From contig BEHR01000032.1 in assembly GCA_002898555.1 (NCBI GenBank), forward strand, positions 1 to 38,836: 38,836 nt of DNA. Direction: 5' to 3'. Made by a program: the position numbers and the translations under genes. The notes under the pieces were generated by a model, which saw only the letters and a list, made by a program, of their open reading frames with translations, was not told the origin of the DNA and searched no databases. Shown one piece after another: positions 23,620-31,566 of this stretch (its first letter is position 1; each line of letters opens with the position of its first letter). The DNA comes from a bacterium HR15. Lineage in GTDB: Bacteria; Armatimonadota; Fimbriimonadia; Fimbriimonadales; GBS-DC.

Positions 23620-24933
23620 ATGAAAATCGCCATCGCGGGAACAGGCTATGTGGGCTTGGTGACAGGTGCGGTGTTTGCCGACTTAGGCAACGAGGTCATC
23701 TGTGTTGATGTGGATCCGCGCAAGGTGGAGCTTATTCTCAAAGGCATCGCGCCCATCTACGAGCCGGGACTGGAGGAGCTACTCCATCGTAACCTGGAAG
23801 AGGAACGGCTCACTGCCACCACCGACCTCGAAGCGGCTGTGCGCGAGTCGGAAGTGATTTTCATCACGGTAGGCACACCTCCACGAGAAAACGGCGAGCC
23901 AGATCTGGGCAATGTGATTGAGGTGGCGCAGACGATTGGGCGCGCTCTGAATGGCTACAAGATTATCGTGAACAAATCCACCGTGCCCGTGGGAACGGGC
24001 GACCTGGTGCGCCGTGTCATCGAAGCGCACCGTACCGAGCCGCACGACTTCGATGTGGTGTCTAACCCTGAATTCCTGCGAGAAGGCTCGGCGGTGCATG
24101 ACACTCTTTATCCCGACCGGATTGTGATTGGCACGGACAATCCACGCGCCGCGATGAAGATTGTCGAACTCTATGCACCCTTAGAGCGCCCGATGCTCAT
24201 CACCAACTTAGCGACCGCTGAGATTATCAAGTACGCTTCAAACACTTTCCTTGCGCTCAAAATCTCGTTTATCAACGCCATCGCGGACCTGTGCGAGCAG
24301 GTTGGCGCGGATGTCACGCAGGTGGCCAAGGCGATGGGCTACGATTCGCGCATCGGGCACGCCTTTCTGCAGGCAGGATTGGGTTTCGGTGGCTCCTGCT
24401 TCCCCAAAGATGTGCAGGCGTTCGCCCATACCATGAAACGGTACGGGTTAGATTCCGCCCTGTTTGAAACGATTCTTGCCATTAACGAGCAGCGTCCGGT
24501 GCAGTTTGTGGCACGCATACGCGAACGGTTGGGCAACCTGCAGGGGCGCGTCGTGGGGCTGCTGGGGCTATCTTTTAAGCCGAATACCGACGATATTCGT
24601 GAAGCGCGCTCGCTGGAGATTATTCGCCTGCTGCTCCAGGAAGGGGCAACCATCAAAGCGTACGACCCCGCCGCCATGCCCAAAGTGCAAGCCCTCTATC
24701 CCCAGATCACCTATTGCCGCAGTGCGTATGAAGTCGCGGAAGGTGCCGACGCGCTCGCGCTCGTCACCGAGTGGAACGAGTTCAAGCAGCTCAATATGGA
24801 GCGGATTAAATCACTGATGCGTGAGCCGAACCTGTTTGATGGACGCAATCTGTATGACCCGGTGCGCCTGCAGAAGCTCGGCTTCTATTATTACGGTGTC
24901 GGGCGCACCGCCCCATCCAATGGGGAGGGGTAG
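23620..24933 (+). CDS. ugd: UDP-glucose 6-dehydrogenase
   Basis: 437 residues, the usual length. It oxidises UDP-glucose to UDP-glucuronate for exopolysaccharide or surface glycan synthesis. NAD-binding GTGYVGLVTGAVFADLG is at the N-terminus, SNPEFLREGSAV in the middle, and the catalytic Cys260 in GFGGSCFPKD. The C-terminal domain contains GLSFKPNTDDIREARS. It is a single-gene unit followed by the triple-nested repeat. Confidence 0.95.
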   Translation: MKIAIAGTGYVGLVTGAVFADLGNEVICVDVDPRKVELILKGIAPIYEPGLEELLHRNLEEERLTATTDLEAAVRESEVIFITVGTPPRENGEPDLGNVIEVAQTIGRALNGYKIIVNKSTVPVGTGDLVRRVIEAHRTEPHDFDVVSNPEFLREGSAVHDTLYPDRIVIGTDNPRAAMKIVELYAPLERPMLITNLATAEIIKYASNTFLALKISFINAIADLCEQVGADVTQVAKAMGYDSRIGHAFLQAGLGFGGSCFPKDVQAFAHTMKRYGLDSALFETILAINEQRPVQFVARIRERLGNLQGRVVGLLGLSFKPNTDDIREARSLEIIRLLLQEGATIKAYDPAAMPKVQALYPQITYCRSAYEVAEGADALALVTEWNEFKQLNMERIKSLMREPNLFDGRNLYDPVRLQKLGFYYYGVGRTAPSNGEG

Positions 24934-24959
24934 CCCCTCTGACTCACCTACGGGCAATG

Positions 24960-25102
24960 TTTTCTTCTCCGACCCTGTAGGCAAAATTTTCTTTTCCGAC
25001 CCAGCAGCAAAATTTTTTTCTCTGACCCAGACGGGTACCCCAGAGAAAAAAATTTTGGGGTACCCCGGAAAAGAAAATTTTGGGCTACCCCAGAGAAGAA
25101 AA
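24960..25102. repeat. Triple-nested palindromic element
   Basis: Three palindromes lie one inside the loop of another. Outer (flavour A): TTTTCTTCT at 24960-24968 with AGAAGAAAA at 25094-25102. Middle (flavour B): 16-bp perfect arms at 24983-24998 and 25066-25081. Inner (flavour C): 16-bp perfect arms at 25009-25024 and 25041-25056, loop ACCCAGACGGGTACCC. Each inner element enters between a GACCC...GC segment and a GGGTACCCC-like segment of the host loop. Arms differ between levels but match within each level. Confidence 0.93.
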
Positions 25103-25166
25103 TATGGGTGATTGTCCCCCTAAAAAGCCCCCTCGTTATCGCCGATAATCTGTGGTGGAGGCAAGC

Positions 25167-26084
25167 ATGTCGTTCCTTCAACGCTTTCTGGGTGTCGGCA
25201 GGAATCACGCTTACGACGAGGGGATTCGCTGCTACGATGAGGGGCGGTTCGAGGACGCGCTCCGCCTGTTCGAGCGCGCGCTGACCGAAACGCGCGATGT
25301 GATGATTCAGAAGCTCGCTCGCTTCTATGTTGCCGAATCGCACGCGCAGTTGGGGCAAGCAGCGCTTCGACGCGGGCATTATGAGTCCGCCGAGGCGCAT
25401 TTCGCTAAAGCGCTGGAGATTCATCCTCACTATGCCGACTTGCACTTCCAGCGTGCTTTCGCCCTGCGCAAGCTCAAAGATTATGACGGCGCACAGTTCC
25501 ACCTTCAGGAGGCGCTGCGTATCAACCCGCGCTTCGCCAAAGCACGGTTGCACTACGGCATTTTGCTCTATGAGACAGGGCGGCGTGAGGAGGCACTGCG
25601 CCATCTGCAGGAAGCGGTCGAGCTTGATCCGGGTTTCCACACTGGGCGCTACGAGGACGCGCTGCGCCACGACCGCGAGGGACGCTATGAGCAAGCCCTC
25701 GCGTTGTTCGAAACGCTCGGCTCCACCTCCGCCGACGACGCGCTTTATCACGCGCAACTGGGCGATGACCTTTATCGGCGAGGCGATTTTGAGGCGGCGG
25801 TGGCAGAATATCGGCGCGCACTCGCCATTCAGCCGCGCTTTGCCGACATTCGCAACCATCTGGGCATGGCGCTCGCTGCGATGGGGCGTGAGGAAGAGGC
25901 CATCCAAGAGTTCCGGCGCGCGCTGGAGATTAACCCCCGCTATGTGGAAGCGCGTTTGAACCTCGCGATTACCCTGCGCGACATGGGGCGCCACGCAGAA
26001 GCGCGCGAGCAATACCTCAAGGTGCTGGAGATCGACCCAGATAACCTCATTGCCCGTAACGCCTTAGCGAATCTGGCAGCCTAA
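25167..26084 (+). CDS. Tetratricopeptide repeat protein
   Basis: 305 residues from the ATG at 25167, which has GGAGG 5 nt upstream. A GTG at 25152 lies just before that site and is less likely. After a short start there are at least seven TPR motifs (for example EGIRCYDEGRFEDALRLFER, AEAHFAKALEIHPHYADLHF, AVAEYRRALAIQPRFADIRN, AIQEFRRALEINPRYVEARL, AREQYLKVLEIDPDNLIARN). No signal peptide or enzymatic domain is present, so it is probably a cytoplasmic scaffold. The stop codon TAA runs directly into a degenerate palindromic repeat (CCTAAAATTTC). Confidence 0.88.
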   Translation: MSFLQRFLGVGRNHAYDEGIRCYDEGRFEDALRLFERALTETRDVMIQKLARFYVAESHAQLGQAALRRGHYESAEAHFAKALEIHPHYADLHFQRAFALRKLKDYDGAQFHLQEALRINPRFAKARLHYGILLYETGRREEALRHLQEAVELDPGFHTGRYEDALRHDREGRYEQALALFETLGSTSADDALYHAQLGDDLYRRGDFEAAVAEYRRALAIQPRFADIRNHLGMALAAMGREEEAIQEFRRALEINPRYVEARLNLAITLRDMGRHAEAREQYLKVLEIDPDNLIARNALANLAA

Positions 26085-26138
26085 AATTTCTCTCTGGGGG
26101 GCCCAAAATTTTGCATCTGGGGCGGAAGAAAAATTTTT
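26083..26138. repeat. Degenerate palindromic element between convergent genes
   Basis: The left arm AAAATTTCTCTCTGG resembles flavour C, while the right side GGGGCGGAAGAAAAATTTTT resembles flavours A/B, with CCAAAATTTTG between. It fills the whole gap between the TPR stop and the HyuA-like stop (26141-26143), overlapping the TPR stop codon. Confidence 0.7.
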
Positions 26139-26140
26139 AC

Positions 26141-28276
26141 CTAAACCCGCTGCCCAACCAAATTGCCCTGGGGGTCTACCTCGACTTGCCAGCCCGGCTC
26201 AATGAGCAAAGTGGTGTCGGGCTGGACAATCAGCGCGGGAACAGGCACACGCTGGCGCGGTGACAACGCTTCACGCCACAGCACCGGCACCTCCACCCAT
26301 TCCCCTGACAGATAGAGACGAGTCGTAGGTGGCAGGCGGTGAGGAGCGAGTGGAGTGGAATCCCCATTCGCCCCCAAAATTGTGCCGTCTGGGTCAGAGA
26401 AAACATTTTGCTGCTGAGTCGGCGGAAAAATTTTTGCTTGCCATTCGCCACCCACAGGCTTGGGCTGAAGTGCCACCGCTCGCATGCGCAGGTTGACCAG
26501 CTCCAAGGGGCGTCCTGGCATTGAGAAGCCATAGTGGCGTGCATGCAGCTCGTGGAACATTTCAGCCGTGCGCTGGGGCTGTGCGGGATCGAACAGCACG
26601 GTGATCTCATACGACTGCCCCCGATAGCGCAGATCAGCATAGAGAGAATAATGCGCTGCTTCGGGCGCAGCGCCTGCCTCCTGAAGCGCCTGCGCACATT
26701 CTTGGTGCAGCTCGTGGAGGAGGCTGCCATACCCATTGAGATATGCCCCTTGCCACTCGCCGCTTGCAAATGGCGTTCCCAGCACCGTACGCACCGCCTC
26801 ATGGACCACATCCATCCAGAGTAAACCGTAGGCAGAGAGTACCCCGGGAAAGCGCGGAAGAAGCCAGCGTCTGACCCCCAGTAGCCGAGCAAGTGCTGTG
26901 GTGTGGAGCGGTCCTGCGCCTCCGAATGCCAGCAGGGTGAAGTCCGCAGGGTCATAGCCGCGCGCTGCGGAGACCAGCCGCAGCGCTTTCGCCATGCGCG
27001 CCCGTGCCTGCTCCAAAATGGCTTCCGCCGTTTCGGGAACGCTGATTCCTAATGCCCGTGCCAGTGGCTCCAGCGCACGCCACGCGCCCTCCGGCTGAAG
27101 GGGGAGTTGCCCGAAGCCGAAAGTTTCGGGCAGCAAGTGCCCCAACACGACATGGGCATCCGTCACGGTGGGCAGGTCGCCCTTGCCATAGGCAGCGGGA
27201 CCGGGATCGGCTGCTGCACTTTGGGGACCGACGCGCAGGCTACCCGCCGCGTCCAGAGAGGCGATGGAACCCCCACCCGCTCCAATCGTGTGAATTTCCA
27301 GCTGGGGCAATCGGATGGGCATGCCTGCGACTTCAGATAATCCCACCCGTGTTGGCTCTTTGTCGATCAGGGCAACATCGGTGGAAGTGCCCCCCATATC
27401 GAAGGTGAGCAGGCGCGGATGCCCGCTCTGCCGCCCAACCGCCCACGCGCCCATCACGCCCGCTGCCGGACCAGAGAGCACCGTGCTAATCGGCAGTCTG
27501 CACGCTTGCGCAACCCCCATCAGCCCCCCGTTCGAATGGCTCAATAGGAGCGATGCGGTCGTCGCCCCCCGCAGGTTTTCTCGTTGGAAACCTTCTGGGT
27601 CGGAGAAGGTTATTTTGGTCTGAAGGGCATGCAGGTAGCGTGTGAGGATAGGCATGAGATAGGCGTTCAAAAAGGTGGTGGAGGCGCGTTCATATTCGCG
27701 AAACTCGGGCGCGACCTCGCTGGAGAGCGAGACGGGGAAATGGGGCGAAAGCAGCTCGCCCAAGCGACGCTCATGCGCCGGATTCGCATAGGAGAAGAGC
27801 AGGCAGACGGCGACGGCTTCCACACCGTCCCGTTTCCAGCGGCGAATGAGCCGTGGCAATCCGCTCGTGTCCAGCGGTTGCAGCACCATCCCGTCGTAGG
27901 CTATCCGTTCGGGCACTTCGGCACAGAGGGCGCGCTCTGCCAAGCAGGGTGCCGGCTGCGGACAGAGGCTATAGAGTTCACGGCGGGTCTGACGCGCCAA
28001 AAACAGCAGGTCGCGAAACCCCTCCGTGGTCAAAAATGCCACGCGTGCGCCCTTGCGCTCTAAAAGAGCGTTCGTGCCGACCGTCGTGCCATGCAGCAGG
28101 AGCAGGTGGGAGGGCTTGCTCTGCACGATCTGCGCCACTCCCTGCAGCACCGCCTGCTCAGGCGCGGCAGGCGTGGAGGGCACTTTAAGCAAATACAGCT
28201 GCTGACCGTTCCACGCGATGAAGTCGGTGAAAGTCCCGCCCGTATCTACGCCGATGCGCCACCCGCTGTGTGCCAT
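26141..28276 (-). CDS. Hydantoinase A / 5-oxoprolinase-like ATPase subunit
   Basis: 711 residues. The N-terminal hydantoinase/oxoprolinase domain has GVDTGGTFTDF (9-19), and the actin-like ATPase core has FDMGGTSTDV (about 290) and LSGPAAGVMGAW. Family members hydrolyse ATP to open hydantoin or 5-oxoproline rings or carboxylate acetone. The partner subunit (HyuB) is absent from the window, so the substrate is unknown. It starts 6 bp after the cystathionine gene, so the two are cotranscribed. Oddities: two in-frame segments match the palindromic repeat (residues of about 220-236 with FSDPEGFQREN and about 613-634 with NVFSDPDGT). Two short GEWQ-coding repeats also occur. Confidence 0.87.
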   Translation of the reverse strand: MAHSGWRIGVDTGGTFTDFIAWNGQQLYLLKVPSTPAAPEQAVLQGVAQIVQSKPSHLLLLHGTTVGTNALLERKGARVAFLTTEGFRDLLFLARQTRRELYSLCPQPAPCLAERALCAEVPERIAYDGMVLQPLDTSGLPRLIRRWKRDGVEAVAVCLLFSYANPAHERRLGELLSPHFPVSLSSEVAPEFREYERASTTFLNAYLMPILTRYLHALQTKITFSDPEGFQRENLRGATTASLLLSHSNGGLMGVAQACRLPISTVLSGPAAGVMGAWAVGRQSGHPRLLTFDMGGTSTDVALIDKEPTRVGLSEVAGMPIRLPQLEIHTIGAGGGSIASLDAAGSLRVGPQSAAADPGPAAYGKGDLPTVTDAHVVLGHLLPETFGFGQLPLQPEGAWRALEPLARALGISVPETAEAILEQARARMAKALRLVSAARGYDPADFTLLAFGGAGPLHTTALARLLGVRRWLLPRFPGVLSAYGLLWMDVVHEAVRTVLGTPFASGEWQGAYLNGYGSLLHELHQECAQALQEAGAAPEAAHYSLYADLRYRGQSYEITVLFDPAQPQRTAEMFHELHARHYGFSMPGRPLELVNLRMRAVALQPKPVGGEWQAKIFPPTQQQNVFSDPDGTILGANGDSTPLAPHRLPPTTRLYLSGEWVEVPVLWREALSPRQRVPVPALIVQPDTTLLIEPGWQVEVDPQGNLVGQRV
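26375..26437. repeat. Nested palindromic element remnant inside the HyuA-like gene
   Basis: On the coding strand this matches the left middle arm and left inner arm of the nested element at 24981-25035: CCGACYCAGCAGCAAAAT, then TTTTCTCTGACCCAGACGG with few differences. The inner right arm is mostly deleted. It reads in frame as KIFPPTQQQNVFSDPDGTIL. Confidence 0.8.
26437..26453. repeat. Short GEWQ-coding repeat copy
   Basis: On the coding strand GTGGCGAATGGCAAG, encoding GGEWQA, directly precedes the palindromic remnant. It is similar to the blocks at 7198-7230 and 26745-26775. Confidence 0.35.
26745..26775. repeat. GAGTGGCA-type repeat inside the HyuA-like gene
   Basis: On the coding strand GCAAGCGGCGAGTGGCAAGG, encoding ASGEWQG, matches the repeat in the PBP2 gene (GCAAGTAGCGAGTGGCAGG) with three differences. 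Confidence 0.5.
27571..27618. repeat. Decayed flavour-A palindromic element inside the HyuA-like gene
   Basis: On the coding strand CAAAATAACCTTCTCCGACC and the following AAGGTTTCCAACGAGAAAA align along the full length of the intact flavour-A element. The in-frame product KITFSDPEGFQRENL aligns with the peptide the intact element would encode (FSDPDGYPxEE/REK). Confidence 0.75.
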
Positions 28277-28282
28277 TGGTTC

Positions 28283-29422
28283 TCACACTTTCGCCAATGC
28301 CTGCTCCAGATCCGCCAGCAGGTCGTCGATATGCTCCAGCCCTACCGAGAGGCGCACGAGGTTCTCGGTAATGCCGCGCTCGGCACGCTCTTCGGGCGTG
28401 AGGCTCGCATGCGACATCACGGGCGGATAGCCAATCAGCGATTCGACCCCGCCCAAGCTGCTGGCGAGCAGGAAGAGGCGCGTCGATTCGCAGAATCGTA
28501 CCGCCTGCTCGCGCCCGCCTTTGAGATAGACCGCCAGCATCCCGCCAAAGCCGCGCATCTGGCGTCGTGCCAGCGCATGGTGCGGATGATCGGGCAAGCC
28601 CGGATAGAGCACCTGCTCCACCTTGGGATGCTCCTGCAAGTAGCGGGCAACCGCCATAGCGTTTGCCTCGTGCGCCCGCATGCGCACCGCCAGCGTTTTC
28701 AGCCCGCGCAGCAGCAGCCAGCTCTCAAAAGGCGAAAGAATACCTCCACCGACCGCCTGTTGGTCCCAAAGCGGATCGTGGAGGTCATCCCGATTGTACA
28801 CCAGCGCGCCCCCTATCAGGTCGCTGTGTCCGCCCAAATACTTTGTCGCGCTATGCACCACGATATCGGCGCCCAGTGCGAGCGGGTTCTGCAGGTAGGG
28901 CGTGGCAAAGGTATTGTCCACCACCACCAACAGTCCGTGTGCGTGCCCCAGTTCTGCAAGGGCTTGTAAATCCACCACATAGGTCAGGGGGTTGGTGGGC
29001 GATTCGAGCCAGAGCAAGCGCGTCTCTGGTCGAATGGCACCGGCGACTTCCTCCAAGCGGGTGGCATCGACATAAGTGTAGCGGATACCGCGTCCCTCCG
29101 CCAATCGCAGCAGCGACATCGTACCGCCATACACATCGCGAATGCAGACCACATGCTCACCCGGCTTGAGCAGCCCAATGACGGCGCTCTCGGCTGCCAT
29201 CCCAGAGGCGAACAGCAGGCAATATTTACCGCCTTCCAGCGCGGCGAGACACTGCTCCGCCGCGGCGCGGGTCGGGTTCGCCACCCGCGAATATTCGTAG
29301 CCCCCTTCCTGCTCGATACTTTGCCGACGGAAGGTCGAGGTCGCGTAGATGGGCACGATGACGGAGCCTGTGGCAGGGTCTGGCTCCTGCCCCACCCGAA
29401 TCGCGATGGTCTCAAAATGCAT
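28283..29422 (-). CDS. Cystathionine gamma-synthase / gamma-lyase family PLP enzyme
   Basis: 379 residues, the usual length. The PLP-binding lysine is Lys194 in VVHSATKYLGGHSD. Further family blocks are YEYSRVANPTRAAAEQCLAALEGG, SGMAAESAV, WLESPTNPL and SLGGVESLIGYPPVMSHA. It acts in transsulfuration between cysteine and homocysteine. Synthase, gamma-lyase and methionine gamma-lyase cannot be separated by eye. It is the first gene of an operon with the HyuA-like gene and has a leaderless-type -10 box. Confidence 0.92.
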   Translation of the reverse strand: MHFETIAIRVGQEPDPATGSVIVPIYATSTFRRQSIEQEGGYEYSRVANPTRAAAEQCLAALEGGKYCLLFASGMAAESAVIGLLKPGEHVVCIRDVYGGTMSLLRLAEGRGIRYTYVDATRLEEVAGAIRPETRLLWLESPTNPLTYVVDLQALAELGHAHGLLVVVDNTFATPYLQNPLALGADIVVHSATKYLGGHSDLIGGALVYNRDDLHDPLWDQQAVGGGILSPFESWLLLRGLKTLAVRMRAHEANAMAVARYLQEHPKVEQVLYPGLPDHPHHALARRQMRGFGGMLAVYLKGGREQAVRFCESTRLFLLASSLGGVESLIGYPPVMSHASLTPEERAERGITENLVRLSVGLEHIDDLLADLEQALAKV

Positions 29423-29428
29423 GGTTTT

Positions 29429-29434
29429 ATGATA
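29429..29434 (-). promoter_or_regulatory. Leaderless-type -10 box of the cystathionine gene
   Basis: On the minus strand GGGTATCAT is followed by exactly 6 nt (AAAACC) and the ATG. There is no room for a ribosome binding site. Confidence 0.55.
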
Positions 29435-29496
29435 CCCCCACAGCGTTGGCGCAGGACGCTATCGAAGAGTGAGCAGGAAATCCATCCCTCATCAGG

Positions 29497-29502
29497 TAAT
29501 AT
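29497..29502 (+). promoter_or_regulatory. -10 box of sbcD
   Basis: AGGTAATAT lies 21 nt before the ATG. The short leader carries AGGAG 9 nt before the start, so this unit uses a Shine-Dalgarno sequence, unlike its divergent neighbour. Confidence 0.45.
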
Positions 29503-29523
29503 TCGGGAGCAGGAGCAATTAGC

Positions 29524-30687
29524 ATGCGAATCGCGCACATCAGCGATGTGCATTTAGGCTATCGTGCCTACAGCCGCTTAACCTCGCGCGGCATCAACCA
29601 GCGCGAGCAGGATGTGCTGCAGGCATTTCGGCATGCGCTCCAGCTCGCGCTCGAACAGCAACCGGACCTGATCCTCATTACAGGCGACCTCTTCCACTCG
29701 GTGCGTCCACCGAATTTTAGCCTCGTTAACGCCTATCGCTGGCTTAGCAAGGTTCAGCAAGAGCGGAACGGCGCGCCGCTAATTATTATTGCGGGCAATC
29801 ACGAGACGCCTCGCTCTACTGAAAGCATCTGCATCCTCCGATTGCTGGGGCATATCCCGGGCGTGCAGGTGGCGGATGGAGGCATCGAAAGCCTCCGTCT
29901 GGACACGCTGGGCGTGCATGCGCTCTGCATCCCCGCACGCGGGCTGTATACCCTCCCCACGACGCGCATCGAGCCCGACCCCAAAGCGAAGGTGAACCTA
30001 CTGCTCTTACACGGTATTTTGGAGGGATTGACCCCCTACGCGGTGGAGCGACCCGTGTCGCGCCAGCTGATTTTGAACGATGACTGGGACTATATCGCAT
30101 TAGGCGACTGGCATCTCTACACGCAGGTCGCCCCAAACGCCATCTATGCAGGAGCAACCGAGTTCACCAGCACCAACATCTGGGAAGAGGCAGGCAAACC
30201 GAAAGGGTTCGTGCTGTACGACACCGACACGCGCCAGCACCAGTTCCTGAAGGTTCCGACGCGCGCCGTCTATGACCTGCTACCCATCGACGCGCGCGAG
30301 CTGACCGCCCCAGAGATCAACGAGCAGATTCGGGCACGCGCCGAGTCGCTGGACATCACCAATGCAGTGGTACGCCAGCGCATCTATCATCTCATGCCTG
30401 AGCAGCGTTCAGGACTGGATGGAAACTTGCTGCGCGAGTTGCGGGCGCGGGCGTTGCACTATTATCTCGATCTACGCATGTACCGCGAGGCGCGCACGAT
30501 GCCAAAACAAAATGCCCTCTCTGACCCCAATGCGGGGAACCCAGCTGGGGCGGACGAAGAGGGTGAACCTCGCTTGACCTTGATCGAGGAATGGTGCGAG
30601 TTCGCTCGCCGCTACGAGCTACCGCCCGATGTGGAACGCGATGAACTGATTAATCTGGGCGTGCAATACCTAAGCAAAATCGAATAA
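29524..30687 (+). CDS. sbcD: SbcD/Mre11-family DNA repair exonuclease
   Basis: 387 residues. The metallophosphoesterase motifs appear in order: SDVH (Asp8, His10), ITGDLFH (Asp55), GNHE (91-94), LLLHG (His163) and GDWH (194-197). Such proteins process DNA ends and hairpins together with SbcC/Rad50. The ATPase partner is missing here, the next gene being ThuA-like. Residues of about 328-347 (QNALSDPNAGNPAGADEEGE), in the poorly conserved C-terminal part, look derived from the palindromic repeat. Hairpin cleavage by SbcCD is relevant because the region is rich in long palindromes. Confidence 0.87.
   Translation: MRIAHISDVHLGYRAYSRLTSRGINQREQDVLQAFRHALQLALEQQPDLILITGDLFHSVRPPNFSLVNAYRWLSKVQQERNGAPLIIIAGNHETPRSTESICILRLLGHIPGVQVADGGIESLRLDTLGVHALCIPARGLYTLPTTRIEPDPKAKVNLLLLHGILEGLTPYAVERPVSRQLILNDDWDYIALGDWHLYTQVAPNAIYAGATEFTSTNIWEEAGKPKGFVLYDTDTRQHQFLKVPTRAVYDLLPIDARELTAPEINEQIRARAESLDITNAVVRQRIYHLMPEQRSGLDGNLLRELRARALHYYLDLRMYREARTMPKQNALSDPNAGNPAGADEEGEPRLTLIEEWCEFARRYELPPDVERDELINLGVQYLSKIE
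30506..30562. repeat. Probable decayed palindromic element inside sbcD
   Basis: CAAAATGCCCTCTCTGACCC followed by CAATGCGGGGAACCC resembles the left arm and apex of the intact flavour-C element at 36923-36975 (CTCTGACCCCGCTGCGCGG). It reads ALSDPNAG, the same strand and frame as the two copies in the HyuA-like gene. The right arm is poorly preserved. Confidence 0.5.
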
Positions 30688-30765
30688 CCTGGAGAGGCAG
30701 CCCTTGTGTCTGCCCAAAAATATCGAAAAGCAGGGATCGTTTCGCGGGTGTCGAAAGAACACGCT

Positions 30766-31566
30766 ATGCGAGCGACTGCATGCTGGACAATCGGGCTTGT
30801 CGCGTTGATATTGGCTAACGCGAGCAACTTGATTGGGGAACAGGAGAAAATGAAACAAGAGCCGACAAAAATGCAGGGTGTCAAGCGGTTGCTTGTCGTC
30901 ACCCATACGGCAGGCTTCCGTCATACCGACTCGATAGAGATGGGCGAAAAGATACTGGCGGAGCTTGCCCAGCAAAGTGGGCATTTCACCGTCAGCTACT
31001 GTCGCACCGCGGACGAGGTGCAGAAGATGCTCACGCCGGAATACCTCAACGAGAACCAGTTCGATGGCGTGATTTTCCTCAATACGACGGGCGATATCGG
31101 CATTCCCGACCTGAAAGCGTTCTTGGAATGGCTCAAAGGCGGCAAGGCGTTCATCGGTATCCACGCTGCAACCGATACCTATCACAACCGCCCCGAATAT
31201 ATCGAGATGATTGGGGGCGAATTTGCCTATCATGGTCAGCAGACGAAGGTGCGCGCACGAGTGGAAGACCGAAAGCACCCAGCCGTAGCGCACCTCGGTG
31301 CCGAATGGGAGATCTTTGACGAAATCTACTTGTTCAAAGAGAACACGCGCGACAAGGTGAAGGTGTTACTTTCGCTGGACCAGCATCCCGACGACGGCAC
31401 CCCCAACGCAGGCAAACCGGGCGATTATCTGCTGGCGTGGTGCCGCGACTATGGCAAAGGGCGCGTGTTCTACACCGCGCTGGGGCATCGCATCGATGTG
31501 TGGCAAAATCCCGCCTATCAGAAGCACCTGCTGGGCGGCATCGAGTGGGCGCTAAGACTGAGATAA
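30766..31566 (+). CDS. ThuA-like domain protein (trehalose-utilisation family), secreted
   Basis: 266 residues from the ATG at 30766. The start MRATACWTIGLVALILANAS is signal-peptide-like. A GTG at 30706 with GGAGAGG upstream is in frame and would add 20 hydrophilic residues. The ThuA fold (class I glutamine amidotransferase-like) spans the rest: RLLVVTHTAGFRHTDSIEMG at its start, GVIFLNTTGDIGIPDLKAFLEW, KAFIGIHAATDTYHNRPEY, and GRVFYTALGHRIDVWQNPAYQKHLLGGIEWAL at the end. The biochemical role of ThuA proteins is uncertain, with a link to disaccharide metabolism. It follows sbcD closely, but the two need not be functionally related. Confidence 0.82.
   Translation: MRATACWTIGLVALILANASNLIGEQEKMKQEPTKMQGVKRLLVVTHTAGFRHTDSIEMGEKILAELAQQSGHFTVSYCRTADEVQKMLTPEYLNENQFDGVIFLNTTGDIGIPDLKAFLEWLKGGKAFIGIHAATDTYHNRPEYIEMIGGEFAYHGQQTKVRARVEDRKHPAVAHLGAEWEIFDEIYLFKENTRDKVKVLLSLDQHPDDGTPNAGKPGDYLLAWCRDYGKGRVFYTALGHRIDVWQNPAYQKHLLGGIEWALRLR

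Noticed and set aside
24820-26012. Open frames through the intergenic palindromes and antisense to the TPR gene
   Set aside because: Five of six frames of the element lack stops, so these open frames are by-products. The TPR frame has clear repeats on the plus strand.
30689-30765. GTG start of the ThuA-like protein at 30706
   Set aside because: It would place 20 hydrophilic residues before a signal peptide. The GTG lies in a GGCAG...CTGCC hairpin. I keep it as a possible alternative only.
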